Shown here one piece after another: positions 1 through 7,383 of a DNA stretch of 8,922 bases; position 1 is the first letter of the stretch; the number at the start of each line of letters is the position of its first letter. Where the stretch lies: positions 1 to 8,922 of the forward strand of contig CAMPIU010000095.1 of the NCBI GenBank assembly GCA_946886545.1, read 5' to 3'. Made by a program: the position numbers and the translations under genes. This DNA is from an uncultured Flavobacteriales bacterium. GTDB taxonomy: Bacteria; Bacteroidota; Bacteroidia; Flavobacteriales; Crocinitomicaceae. The notes under the pieces are model-generated. The model saw nothing but the letters and a program-made list of their open reading frames with translations. It was not told the origin of the DNA and did no database searches.

Positions 1-2918
1 TTCCAAACTTGTTGATCAATCTCTTTATCAAAACCATTTGCGTTGTTTTTATCTCCAACGACAACAGTATTAAAGAATCCGTTCATTCCTTTTGCATCCG
101 ATCTGGCTATTGAGCTGTTCTGATAGAAGACTTGGTCTTGTGCCAGGATGTTTTGAATATTTAATTTGAATTGAGCACGACCTTTCATAAATGATTTGGT
201 GATTTGTAAATCAAGGAAAGTTCTTGCCTGTTCCCAAAGATCCGGTTCATTTACGTTTCCTACAATGTAAATTCGTTGTCCCACACGGTTAATATTCAAT
301 GATACTCCCCATTGATTGCGCGGGTTGTCATAACGAAGACCTGCGTTGAACACGTATGGCGATTGTCCCTGAAGCGGTCTTGAATCTGCCACGCTTCCCG
401 CCACGCTGGAAACATCTACCTGTGAACGGATGATTGATAGATTTGAATATACCGTTAAATCATCAAAGAATGAAGAAGTGTCTAAACCAAAGACCGTGGA
501 AACCAATGATCTTGCTTCGAGTTCCAAACCATAATTTGTTGCTGAAGGAACGTTCTGGAAGGAAATTTCTCCAACCACATCCGGCCGGGATTTTTGCTCG
601 ATTGGGTTGATGAAATTCTTGTAGAAGATAGTTGCTGAAAACAATTGACCTCTTCCCGGGAATGTTTCATATCTCAAATCCAGGTTGTGGATCAAGGCAC
701 GTTTCAATGTATCGTTTCCGGAAACCACGAAATTGGTTGTGAAATCATAGAATGCAAATGGTGCAAGCTCTCGGTATTCAGGTCTGTTTAAGGTTTGAGA
801 ATAACTCAAACGGACATTTGTTCTTCTGTTTGCTTCAAAGATCGCATTGATTGAAGGAAGTACATCCAATTTCTTTGTGCTGATTTTTAATTCGGAAAGA
901 TCGTCTTTCAGAGAAGTTAATTCTTGCTGGAAATATTCTAAACGGGCTCCGTAAATAAATCGGAGACGTTTACCAAAACGGTTGTCTAACTGAATGTAAG
1001 CTGCATTGAGAACGGATTGGGCATCGTATTGATCGGATGGTTTTGTTCCGTCTGTCAATTTGAATCCACCTTTTCCGGGATTTCCGTTAGCTGCGGGTTC
1101 AATCAAGCCCATGTTTTGAGAAGCGAAAATTTCATCTTCAGGAAGATATAACAGGCTTTCGTCAAATTGAATATTTCCTCCGCTTACACCGTATTTGGTA
1201 TATCCCAACTGACGTGCAGCAAATTTACGGGTACGGACCTGGTTGTAAACTCCGATCTTGAATTCACTTTTGACTTTTCCGAAAAGGTCTGTTGAATACG
1301 CCAGATCCAAACGGCTGTTAACTGAACTCTCTTTGTTTTCAGAGAAGAACATTCCGCCTCCGTAAGCCGGACCTACGCTGGATGAGGAAATATTTGCAGA
1401 ATACATGGTGTCTCTTGCATCCGGGTTGGACGGATCGATAAAATTCTTGTTGCGTGAGTAAACCGAACGGCTCAGGTTTGGAATGGAACGGTTTACATGG
1501 CTATAACCTGCCAACCAGTTCAATTTAAATCCTTGTGCTCTTAATCCGTGTTGTCCTTCCAATTGTCCGGAATAAACGCGGTCTGATGTAAACCAGCGGG
1601 CATTTGAACGGATCATGATAGGATTTGATTCCGAAGCGTTTGTGGCTCCTGTTCTGTTGATTAATTTGTCCGAAGAATTAATGCTGTAGATGTTCTTGAA
1701 GTTAATGGTATTGCGTTCGTTGATTTTGAATGCAAAATTTGCCAATGCTCCAGCCAATAAGTTTGTTACATTGTTTTTATCCAGATAATCATTTTCCATT
1801 TGAGTTGCCTGAGCCGAATTCGTACTGTTCAAGTAACTGTTGCGAACTGTTTCATTGTAGCTGAAGCTTCTGCTGTAAGTTAAAGCAGCGATCATTCCGA
1901 ACTCGCGTTTGCCAAATTTCTTATTGAAACCACCGGATGCCTGAAGACTTAGGTTCGGAAGGAATTTACTTTCAGTTGTTCCCCAGTTGGTTGATACTTG
2001 TTTGGCTACATTCGCCTGATCGTGGATATTAAGCGGATATTGTCCGAATGGAGCAACTGCCGAAGGGATTTTTCTGGTTCCGTCATCAATTCCCAGCCAG
2101 TCCATTTTTCCTCCTTTATAAGAAGTACGGTCTTTAAATGTGGTGATAGTATTGATTCCTGTTCCAACCTGGAAAGAGAAAAAATTCTTCTCGGGAATAC
2201 TTTTTGTGTTGATCTGAATAAGTCCGCCGGCGAATTCCGCAGGCTGATCAGGAGTAGCTGATTTGGTAATTGTTAAGTTGTCAAGCATATTTGACGGAAA
2301 CATATCAAAAGAAAATGCTTTCCGGTCGCTTTCAGAACTTGGAAGTGGTGAGCCGTTCAGGAATGCAGCATTGTAACGGTCATTCAAACCGCGGATAACT
2401 GCAAATTTGTTATCCTGGATGCTTGCACCGCTTACCATTTTCAGTACATCACTGGTAGTGCTGGCTGTGGATCGCTGAATGGATTGACTGGACATTACGT
2501 CGCCAACGCTGGATGCATTTTTTTGAGCTAATACCACTCCTTGGTCGGTATCCGTGATTCTTTTAGCAGTAATCACAATTTCTCCGATCGTATCTTCACT
2601 GGCGGCAGGAGCCATCACAACATCAATCGTAATAACTTCTCCACCTTTTACCTGGATGTCATTTACAACTTGAGTTGGAAATCCTGGATACACGATTCGC
2701 AAGGAATAGGCTCCTTTTTCCAGTTTGCTGAAATTGTAAATACCTTCGATGTCAGATAGGACTTTTTTACTTTGCTCAACCAATTCTACCTGGGCTGAAG
2801 GAAGACCTTCCCCGGTTTCGGAATCGATTATTTTTCCTTGAATTACTCCGGTGCTTTTATCTTGCGAGAATGCAAAACCTACAATCAATAATGCAACAAC
2901 GGAAAGAAATATCTTCAT
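1..2918 (-). CDS. TonB-dependent outer-membrane receptor, 3' end cut by window edge
   Basis: An open frame runs without interruption from the ATG at 2918 to the left edge, giving about 972 residues. Residues 1-18 are a signal peptide (MKIFLSVVALLIVGFAFS). Residues about 24-104 resemble the carboxypeptidase-regulatory-like domain common on Bacteroidota receptors (GVIQGKIIDSETGEGLPSA). A plug domain follows at about 125-240, with IRGLNDRYN at 175-183, SDRKAFSFDMFPS at 197-209 and EFAGGLIQINTKS at 228-240. The rest is aromatic-rich beta-barrel sequence with a late barrel motif near residue 780 (RLSYSQTLNRPEYRELAPFA). The visible end (GFDKEIDQQVW) suggests only a few terminal residues and the stop are missing. 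The family imports ligands through the outer membrane using TonB energy. The substrate cannot be told from sequence: no SusD-like partner or metal or haem gene is in the window. The gene has its own likely promoter at 3063-3070. Family assignment is firm, substrate unknown. Confidence 0.93.
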   Translation of the reverse strand, partial: MKIFLSVVALLIVGFAFSQDKSTGVIQGKIIDSETGEGLPSAQVELVEQSKKVLSDIEGIYNFSKLEKGAYSLRIVYPGFPTQVVNDIQVKGGEVITIDVVMAPAASEDTIGEIVITAKRITDTDQGVVLAQKNASSVGDVMSSQSIQRSTASTTSDVLKMVSGASIQDNKFAVIRGLNDRYNAAFLNGSPLPSSESDRKAFSFDMFPSNMLDNLTITKSATPDQPAEFAGGLIQINTKSIPEKNFFSFQVGTGINTITTFKDRTSYKGGKMDWLGIDDGTRKIPSAVAPFGQYPLNIHDQANVAKQVSTNWGTTESKFLPNLSLQASGGFNKKFGKREFGMIAALTYSRSFSYNETVRNSYLNSTNSAQATQMENDYLDKNNVTNLLAGALANFAFKINERNTINFKNIYSINSSDKLINRTGATNASESNPIMIRSNARWFTSDRVYSGQLEGQHGLRAQGFKLNWLAGYSHVNRSIPNLSRSVYSRNKNFIDPSNPDARDTMYSANISSSSVGPAYGGGMFFSENKESSVNSRLDLAYSTDLFGKVKSEFKIGVYNQVRTRKFAARQLGYTKYGVSGGNIQFDESLLYLPEDEIFASQNMGLIEPAANGNPGKGGFKLTDGTKPSDQYDAQSVLNAAYIQLDNRFGKRLRFIYGARLEYFQQELTSLKDDLSELKISTKKLDVLPSINAIFEANRRTNVRLSYSQTLNRPEYRELAPFAFYDFTTNFVVSGNDTLKRALIHNLDLRYETFPGRGQLFSATIFYKNFINPIEQKSRPDVVGEISFQNVPSATNYGLELEARSLVSTVFGLDTSSFFDDLTVYSNLSIIRSQVDVSSVAGSVADSRPLQGQSPYVFNAGLRYDNPRNQWGVSLNINRVGQRIYIVGNVNEPDLWEQARTFLDLQITKSFMKGRAQFKLNIQNILAQDQVFYQNSSIARSDAKGMNGFFNTVVVGDKNNANGFDKEIDQQVW

Positions 2919-3062
2919 AGCTTTAATTTTGCTACAAAGGAACAGCTGCCAGATTATTCTAAATTAAGTGTAAAATTATTGGATTGTGAGGCTTATGTAA
3001 ACAAATTATGAAGTCTCTTAACATTAAATTAATAAGCGACTAAATGGATTTTGTTTCAGGTT

Positions 3063-3096
3063 CAAAGATAGTATTTGTAATGGGATTGTTTTCAAT
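3063..3096 (-). promoter_or_regulatory. Candidate Bacteroidota-type promoter for the TonB-dependent receptor
   Basis: On the minus strand, 3070-3063 reads TATCTTTG, a full match to the Bacteroidota -7 consensus TAnnTTTG. An ATTG lies upstream at 3096-3093, separated by 22 nt, within the usual range for the TTG-type -33 element. The inferred start near 3057 would leave a leader of about 140 nt before the receptor ATG. The -33 element overlaps the stop codon of the GreA-like gene and lies in one arm of the inverted repeat at 3083-3137. This is a motif match only, with no transcript evidence. Confidence 0.42.
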
Positions 3097-3137
3097 AAAT
3101 TTCTTCAATAATAAATTGCTGATTATTGAAAACAACC
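3083..3137 (-). repeat. Long inverted repeat over the stop codon of the GreA-like gene
   Basis: TTGTTTTCAATAA at 3086-3098 is the exact reverse complement of TTATTGAAAACAA at 3123-3135, a perfect 13-bp dyad with a 24-nt loop. Allowing one bulged A extends the stem by GG/CC to 15 bp (3083-3137). In the transcript the 5' arm lies in the last codons of the GreA-like gene and the 3' arm contains its TGA stop. No T-run follows on the minus strand, so it is not a standard intrinsic terminator. It could be a 3'-end stabiliser, a weak terminator or an operator for the receptor promoter that overlaps it. Confidence 0.75.
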
Positions 3138-3535
3138 TGGTCTGCTTCTTTTTTGTGAAGCATAAGTTGCCCAAGCGGAGCTCCCAAACCGATACCGATT
3201 ACATCTTTTCCCTGAAAAGTGCTGTTTCCGATTGGAATACCGACCAAGAACAGACCTTTATTGGTTTTCACAATTGCACCTAACTGCACCTGCTTAGATT
3301 TATTTGTAGTTTGGTTATCGATTAAACTTTTGAGTCGCTGCTGTTCATTTAATTGTGTACTTAATTTTATAAGTTCCTGTTGGGCCATTTCCCGGGAGGT
3401 TTCAAACTTGTCTCCCGCCGAACTTTTACTGTCTTCGGCAATCCCTTTTTGTAAATCGGCAATATCAAGTTGCAACCTGGAAATCTTTTCTTTAATAGTG
3501 TCGGAAAGGTGTTCGAAAAGTGCTTTTTTGTTCAT
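3092..3535 (-). CDS. GreA/GreB-like transcription factor family protein
   Basis: A 147-residue protein built like a Gre factor. Residues about 5-75 are predicted helical and coiled-coil-like, with a turn at AEDSKSSAGDKFETSREM (33-50) that corresponds to the acidic tip region of GreA (GDLKENAEYHAARE in E. coli). Residues about 82-147 resemble the FKBP-like C-terminal domain, with a matching GAPLGQLMLHKKEADQV (118-134) compared with SPIARGLIGKEEDDVV in GreA. Gre factors enter the RNA polymerase secondary channel and stimulate cleavage of backtracked RNA. Whether this protein does so is inference, because the tip is only partly conserved. It is slightly shorter than typical GreA (about 158 residues). 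Homologues in Flavobacteriia are, as I recall, sometimes labelled 3-oxoacyl-ACP synthase; nothing here supports that. The ATG at 3535 follows an A-rich leader (AATAAAAAAC). The gene is 161 bp from the upstream glycosyltransferase and so may have its own promoter. Confidence 0.8.
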   Translation of the reverse strand: MNKKALFEHLSDTIKEKISRLQLDIADLQKGIAEDSKSSAGDKFETSREMAQQELIKLSTQLNEQQRLKSLIDNQTTNKSKQVQLGAIVKTNKGLFLVGIPIGNSTFQGKDVIGIGLGAPLGQLMLHKKEADQVVFNNQQFIIEEIY

Positions 3536-3545
3536 GTTTTTTATT

Positions 3546-3696
3546 GACTTGAGACTTATAGAGAGACAAAAGACTTGATTTGTTTAAGCTGAATAGTGCT
3601 TAGTCCTTAATTACAATAATTAGATTTAAGATAAGAAAATTTACACCATAAAGACAATAATTTAGCCTAACGTCTTTTTTCTCTAGTCTTAAAGTC
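3546..3696. repeat. AT-rich 151-bp intergenic block with imperfect inverted ends
   Basis: This block fills nearly all the gap between the glycosyltransferase and the GreA-like gene. The left arm (3546-3574) and the reverse complement of the right arm (3672-3696) share four ordered segments: GACTT, AGACT, AGAGA and AAAAGAC or close to it, about 22 pairable bases with small bulges. The arms show a loose 7-nt rhythm of AGACTT-like units. The right arm begins directly beside the glycosyltransferase stop codon (3697-3699). The interior of about 97 bp is AT-rich with no open frame I would defend. It may be a transcript-level hairpin, a small non-autonomous repeat or a degenerate simple repeat. I see no target-site duplication. 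Confidence 0.55.
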
Positions 3697-4836
3697 TTAT
3701 TCATAGATAATAAAGTGCTTGTTAAATAATTCGATCAGTTGGTTTTTCACATTCTCCTTGGAAAATTGCATCCCGAATGAGCGTAAAAAGTCTTTGTCAA
3801 ACTCGAATTTCCCGTTCATCATATCTAATATGGCATGTTTCAGATCTGCGATGTTGTTGTGTTCGATCTTAATACCAAGTGATTCTGTCATGTTTGCAGC
3901 AATCCCTACAGGTGTTGAGATTACTGGTGTTCCTGTTAGCCAGGCTTCAGCAATCACAATACTGAATGTTTCGTATTCGGATGTTAGGATTAGTGCATCG
4001 TGATCTTTCAATAATTGACTGATCTCATGCCATTCGCATGGTCCTGTAAAGTTGATCGCTTCACTGCAGCTGTTTAATTTTGCCCATCTTTCCCATTCAT
4101 CGGTGTTTTGATCGGAAACTACTGTCAGGCTGATTTTTTTTCCGGACTCCAGATACGCATTTAAAAAACCATCGAATAGGAAATCCGGGTTTTTGGTGTT
4201 CTTGTCAAGTGTTGAAATATGAATGAATTTTTTTCGCTGTTTTGGATTTGTGTCCCTCAAAGTGAAAATTTCCTCATCCACAAAGTTCGGGATCACCAGA
4301 ATCTTAGTAGTAGGAAAGAGTGGTTTCATATCTGTTCTTAAGACATTGGAAACGGCAACAATTTCACTGGTATGCCTGCTTCCGCGCTTAATGAGCTGTT
4401 GATACAGGGAAATAAAGTTTTTCCGGAGTTTTTTGCGGTAATATGATCCATGTTCCATGACGATAAGAGGCACATGAAAATAGCGCTGAACCTTTGTGAA
4501 TTGGATCGCTCTGGGAAGGAAGATGTGTGCAAAAATCAGATCAATGTGATCAAGCATTGAAAGGCCTTTTCTGAGCGCTTTTCGTTGCAGCCACCAATGA
4601 AAAAAACGATTTTTGGAAATGGGATGATAGATCCGTATGATCCGCAAATTGCCGGATTCTTGGTCGTCTACTTCAACGGAGCTGCAGTTTTTGTCTCCCA
4701 TAGTGTGAAGCACTGTAACTTCATATTTGTCTGAAAGCAAATGTGCAAAGCGCTCAACGAAATTTCCAGCATACGGATCTACGCGTGTTGGAAACCATGA
4801 ACTCATAATGAGAATATGTCTTTTCGTGCCGGGCAT
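3697..4836 (-). CDS. Glycosyltransferase, GT4-like (GT-B fold)
   Basis: A 379-residue cytoplasmic protein without signal peptide or clear membrane segments. The N-terminal Rossmann half starts at HILIMSSWFPTRVDPYAGNF (7-26), a common opening for family-4 glycosyltransferases, and contains EHGSYYRKK (128-136). The linker carries VIPNFVD (181-187). The C-terminal nucleotide-sugar half has FTGPCEWHEISQLL (263-276), then YETFSIVIAEAWLTGTPVIST (288-308). The latter contains the EX7E pair E289 and E297 typical of retaining GT-B enzymes. Donor and acceptor are unknown; surface polysaccharide or glycoprotein assembly is the usual role. The ATG at 4836 lies 24 bp after the stop of the serine hydrolase, so the two genes are probably co-transcribed, with a small hairpin between them. 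A later in-frame ATG (residue 11) is less likely because it would cut the first beta strand. Length is normal for the family. Confidence 0.9.
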   Translation of the reverse strand: MPGTKRHILIMSSWFPTRVDPYAGNFVERFAHLLSDKYEVTVLHTMGDKNCSSVEVDDQESGNLRIIRIYHPISKNRFFHWWLQRKALRKGLSMLDHIDLIFAHIFLPRAIQFTKVQRYFHVPLIVMEHGSYYRKKLRKNFISLYQQLIKRGSRHTSEIVAVSNVLRTDMKPLFPTTKILVIPNFVDEEIFTLRDTNPKQRKKFIHISTLDKNTKNPDFLFDGFLNAYLESGKKISLTVVSDQNTDEWERWAKLNSCSEAINFTGPCEWHEISQLLKDHDALILTSEYETFSIVIAEAWLTGTPVISTPVGIAANMTESLGIKIEHNNIADLKHAILDMMNGKFEFDKDFLRSFGMQFSKENVKNQLIELFNKHFIIYE

Positions 4837-4845
4837 TGGCTAAAT

Positions 4846-4864
4846 TTAGTGGATTTTTCACTAA
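4846..4864 (-). repeat. Small intercistronic hairpin at the hydrolase stop codon
   Basis: TTAGTG at 4846-4851 pairs perfectly with CACTAA at 4859-4864 around a 7-nt loop. The dyad covers the TAG stop of the serine hydrolase and ends about 10 nt before the glycosyltransferase ATG. At 6 bp and AT-rich it is weak. It has no T-run, so read-through into the glycosyltransferase is expected. Confidence 0.4.
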
Positions 4865-6147
4865 TTAAGCACCAAACGGAAAGTTTTTACGTTATTTTCT
4901 TTACGAATTGTGAGAAAATAGATGCCTGATTGTATTTTTTTCAACGAGATTTGATTTCCAATTTGCTGGAATGGAACGTTTTGACCTAGCTGGTTTTTTA
5001 GTTCAAATTCTTCATCCCCCATGAGACCTGAAATTGTGATTAACTCATTTGCGGGATTTGGTGAAATTTGAATGTTTTCCAACAGTTGATCATTGATTCC
5101 GGCTACGCACGTTAATCGGTTCATATATTGCCAAATGGTATCGTTGTATTGAGTTCCCACAAAACTATTTCCCATGGTACTCCCCATGCGCACAAGAACC
5201 AGACCTTGTGAAGGTACGACATTGATTATCTGACCGTTTTTTCCTTCAGCAGCATACATATCACCAGGGGCATTCGGGCAAAGTACTCCGGGAAAAACAA
5301 ATTGGGACTGCGGAAGCATGAAAGAAGCCTTTCCATTCAACCAGGTTAAGTAGCCATACGAATTATTGAGTGACTGACTGCTGTTTCGCATTTCATTAAT
5401 GTAAGTCAGGTCGGGAAGTACAGGAGTTCCGTTCCAATAGCCATCCTGGGATAGCAATAGTCCGAAACGGGCCATTCCCCTGGGTTTCGAAACGAAAATG
5501 TTGTTGTATCCTGACTGAATATACAGACCTGTTAATCCGATTTTAGTTGAAATTTTTTGATTGACCCAAGAGTTCAGGGTCATTCCGGTTGCAGATTCGA
5601 TCACTGTATCGAGCAAAGTATACGGACCATTATGATAAGCCCAGCGTGTTCCGGGATTTGCCAGGTAAATCAGACAAGCAGGATCGGTGCAGTGGAAATC
5701 GGGAACTCCGTCATCCAAACCGGTGGTCATAGTTAACTGATGTTTAATGGTGATGGCTCCTTCTTGCGGGGAGGTTAAACTGGTCCAGCCGGTTCCCAGG
5801 TAATCACTTGTCGGATCATCAATATCTAAAACTCCTTCATGTTGTGCAATCCCAACAGCGTATGCAGTCAATGTTTTTCCGGCAGAATTCCATACATAAA
5901 AGCTGTCTGCAGTGAAGGTTCCAAAGTATTTTTCCAAAACGATTTTTCCGTCTTTCAAGACAATGAAAGCTTTCGAATCACTTTGTTCCAGCCAATCATA
6001 TAATTTCTCTATCGAATCCTGACACCAACCCAAAGACGATGGGTCAGTTGTTGACCAGGTACTTCCGGAAAGCGGCGGGAAATATGTTTGAGCCTTTAAG
6101 CTTGAAAACCCAAGGATAAAAGTGAGTAGAAGCAGTGTTTGTTTCAT
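4861..6147 (-). CDS. Secreted beta-lactamase-fold serine hydrolase with T9SS sorting domain
   Basis: A 428-residue exported protein. Residues 1-19 are a signal peptide with likely cleavage at KA-Q (MKQTLLLLTF...LKAQ). Residues about 45-345 are a class C beta-lactamase-like domain (the serine hydrolase / penicillin-binding family). It has a visible SxxK motif S88-A-G-K91, a YxN motif Y171-H-N173 and a KxG-like motif K303-N-G305, so all three catalytic boxes are present. Residues about 358-428 form a type A T9SS sorting domain: ISPNPANE (361-368), SGIYFLTI (407-414) and a KTFRLVLN end. The protein is therefore inferred to cross the outer membrane and be released or surface-anchored. The substrate is unknown; relatives include esterases, D-aminopeptidases and 6-aminohexanoate-type amidases, and resistance to beta-lactams should not be assumed. 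Several cysteines (42, 153, 158, 290, 347) could form disulphides. The ATG at 6147 is set by the signal peptide. The glycosyltransferase follows 24 bp downstream. Confidence 0.92.
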   Translation of the reverse strand: MKQTLLLLTFILGFSSLKAQTYFPPLSGSTWSTTDPSSLGWCQDSIEKLYDWLEQSDSKAFIVLKDGKIVLEKYFGTFTADSFYVWNSAGKTLTAYAVGIAQHEGVLDIDDPTSDYLGTGWTSLTSPQEGAITIKHQLTMTTGLDDGVPDFHCTDPACLIYLANPGTRWAYHNGPYTLLDTVIESATGMTLNSWVNQKISTKIGLTGLYIQSGYNNIFVSKPRGMARFGLLLSQDGYWNGTPVLPDLTYINEMRNSSQSLNNSYGYLTWLNGKASFMLPQSQFVFPGVLCPNAPGDMYAAEGKNGQIINVVPSQGLVLVRMGSTMGNSFVGTQYNDTIWQYMNRLTCVAGINDQLLENIQISPNPANELITISGLMGDEEFELKNQLGQNVPFQQIGNQISLKKIQSGIYFLTIRKENNVKTFRLVLN

Positions 6148-6212
6148 AACAATTCAAAATGCGAAATTCAAAAGGTAGAATTTTTTGTAAGATAACACTT
6201 TTTCAATTTGGT

Positions 6213-7352
6213 TTAAACCAGTACTTTTTCGTAGATGGCTTCAAGCTGTTCAATGGCAAAATCAATTTCTTCTTTTGTAGTGTATCTTGAAAACGAAAAA
6301 CGTGCATTTGGACGTGTGTTATCTGCCTGAATACCTTCCAGTACGTGTGAACCTTTTGTAGCTCCTGAAGAGCATGCAGAACCACCTGAGCATGCAACAC
6401 CTCTTAGATCTAATGTAAACAAAAGCATTCCTGATTTTTCTGTTGCCGGTAAACAAACATTCAACACCGTGTACAAACTCTTTTCCGGATCTGTTTCTCC
6501 GTGAAAAGTTACATCCGGAAGGATGGACTTCAAACGCTCGATCATGTAGGATTTTAATCCCTGAACATGTGCCTGGTGTTCTTCCAAATGACTGTATGCC
6601 AATTCAACTGCTTTTGCAAGCCCCACGATACCGTAAACGTTTTCCGTGCCGCCGCGCAAACCTCTTTCCTGTGCACCTCCGTGAATCAGAATGTCTGTTT
6701 TGATGCGTTTGTTTGCATATAAAAATCCAATTCCTTTCGGTCCGTGAAATTTATGGGCAGCACAGGTAATAAAATCAATTCCTAATTTGTCCAGGTCGAA
6801 GGCATAATGCCCCATTGTTTGTACCGTATCCGTATGAAAATAAGCGTTGTACTTTTTACAAAGTGTACTGACTTTTTCAATCGGAGTCAAGGTTCCGATT
6901 TCATTATTTGCATGCATCAATGAAACCAATGTTGGCTTTTCGTCCTTTAAATAGTTTTCCAATTCCGCCAAATCGATGTTACCTTTTGAGTCTACAGTTA
7001 ACCAAACGGCTTCGATGTGTTCTTTTTCAGCTAAATGCTCGATTGTGTGGCAAACAGCGTGATGCTCAATGGTTGTTGAGATAATACGTTTCACACCCAA
7101 TTGATAGACAGCGGTATTTAAAGCGATGTTATCTGCTTCAGTCCCCCCGGATGTGAAGATCAATTCATTAGGAGAACAGTTCAATTGTTTTGCAATGGAA
7201 CGTCTTGATGTCTCGATCAATGCTTTGGTCTGCCGGCCATAAAAATGCGTAGAAGAAGGATTTCCAAATTCATTTTGTAAAACAGGAATCATCACTTCGG
7301 CAACTTCTTTTGCAAGGGGCGTGGTTGCAGCATTGTCTAAATATACTCGCAT
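6213..7352 (-). CDS. Cysteine desulfurase, IscS/NifS type
   Basis: A 379-residue PLP enzyme that takes sulfur from L-cysteine as an enzyme persulfide, for Fe-S clusters or tRNA thiolation. Motifs in order: YLDNAATTP (4-12), GNPSSTHFYGR (30-40), SGGTEADN (68-75), PLP-stacking His97 in EHHAV, HANNEIG (147-153), HTDTVQ (173-178, PLP-binding D175 and Q178), AAHKFHGPKG with Schiff-base K201, GGAQERGLRGGTEN (225-238). The active-site loop SGGSACSSGA carries C327. This loop marks group I (IscS/NifS) and not SufS. A second cysteine, C321, precedes it. I place the start at the ATG at 7352; an in-frame TTG directly upstream (7355) is possible but less likely. No iscU, iscA, iscR or thiI/mnmA is in the window, so the acceptor is open and no iscS symbol is assigned. 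It follows the DUF1905 gene by 45 bp. The stop overlaps a 12-bp palindrome, TGGTTTAAACCA (6209-6220). Confidence 0.94.
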   Translation of the reverse strand: MRVYLDNAATTPLAKEVAEVMIPVLQNEFGNPSSTHFYGRQTKALIETSRRSIAKQLNCSPNELIFTSGGTEADNIALNTAVYQLGVKRIISTTIEHHAVCHTIEHLAEKEHIEAVWLTVDSKGNIDLAELENYLKDEKPTLVSLMHANNEIGTLTPIEKVSTLCKKYNAYFHTDTVQTMGHYAFDLDKLGIDFITCAAHKFHGPKGIGFLYANKRIKTDILIHGGAQERGLRGGTENVYGIVGLAKAVELAYSHLEEHQAHVQGLKSYMIERLKSILPDVTFHGETDPEKSLYTVLNVCLPATEKSGMLLFTLDLRGVACSGGSACSSGATKGSHVLEGIQADNTRPNARFSFSRYTTKEEIDFAIEQLEAIYEKVLV

Positions 7353-7366
7353 CAATTTTTTTATTG

Positions 7367-7374
7367 CAAATTTA
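7367..7374 (-). promoter_or_regulatory. Candidate -7 element upstream of the cysteine desulfurase
   Basis: The minus strand reads TAAATTTG at 7374-7367, a full TAnnTTTG match. The best upstream triplet at the expected distance is TTC, not TTG (20 nt away), and the implied leader would be under 10 nt. It may be a weak internal promoter in the 45-bp gap, or chance in AT-rich DNA. Confidence 0.27.
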
Positions 7375-7383
7375 ATAGATTCA

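Noticed and set aside
482..670. Minus-strand open frame of 62 codons in another frame of the receptor
   Set aside because: Out-of-frame shadow within uninterrupted barrel sequence.
1998..2759. Plus-strand open frames at 1998-2261 and 2541-2759
   Set aside because: Both lie opposite the plug and N-terminal domain of the TonB-dependent receptor, whose frame is intact throughout.
3219..3578. A 119-codon plus-strand open frame opposite the GreA-like gene
   Set aside because: It is antisense to a gene with clear family similarity, has a cysteine- and serine-rich shadow-like composition and shows no motif.
4861..6147. Calling the serine hydrolase a beta-lactamase resistance gene
   Set aside because: The three boxes are shared by many esterases and peptidases, and the T9SS tail and lack of a regulator do not suggest antibiotic resistance.
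6169..6177. TACCTTTTG as a -7 element for the serine hydrolase, with a nearby AATTCAAAA direct repeat (6151-6159 and 6165-6173)
   Set aside because: The spacing within the motif is wrong by one base, the nearest TTG is 26 nt upstream, and a short AT-rich repeat is easily chance.
6203..6703. Open frames at 6203-6400 (minus) and 6443-6703 (plus) overlapping the cysteine desulfurase
   Set aside because: They overlap the desulfurase coding sequence, including its active-site loop, and show no family signal.
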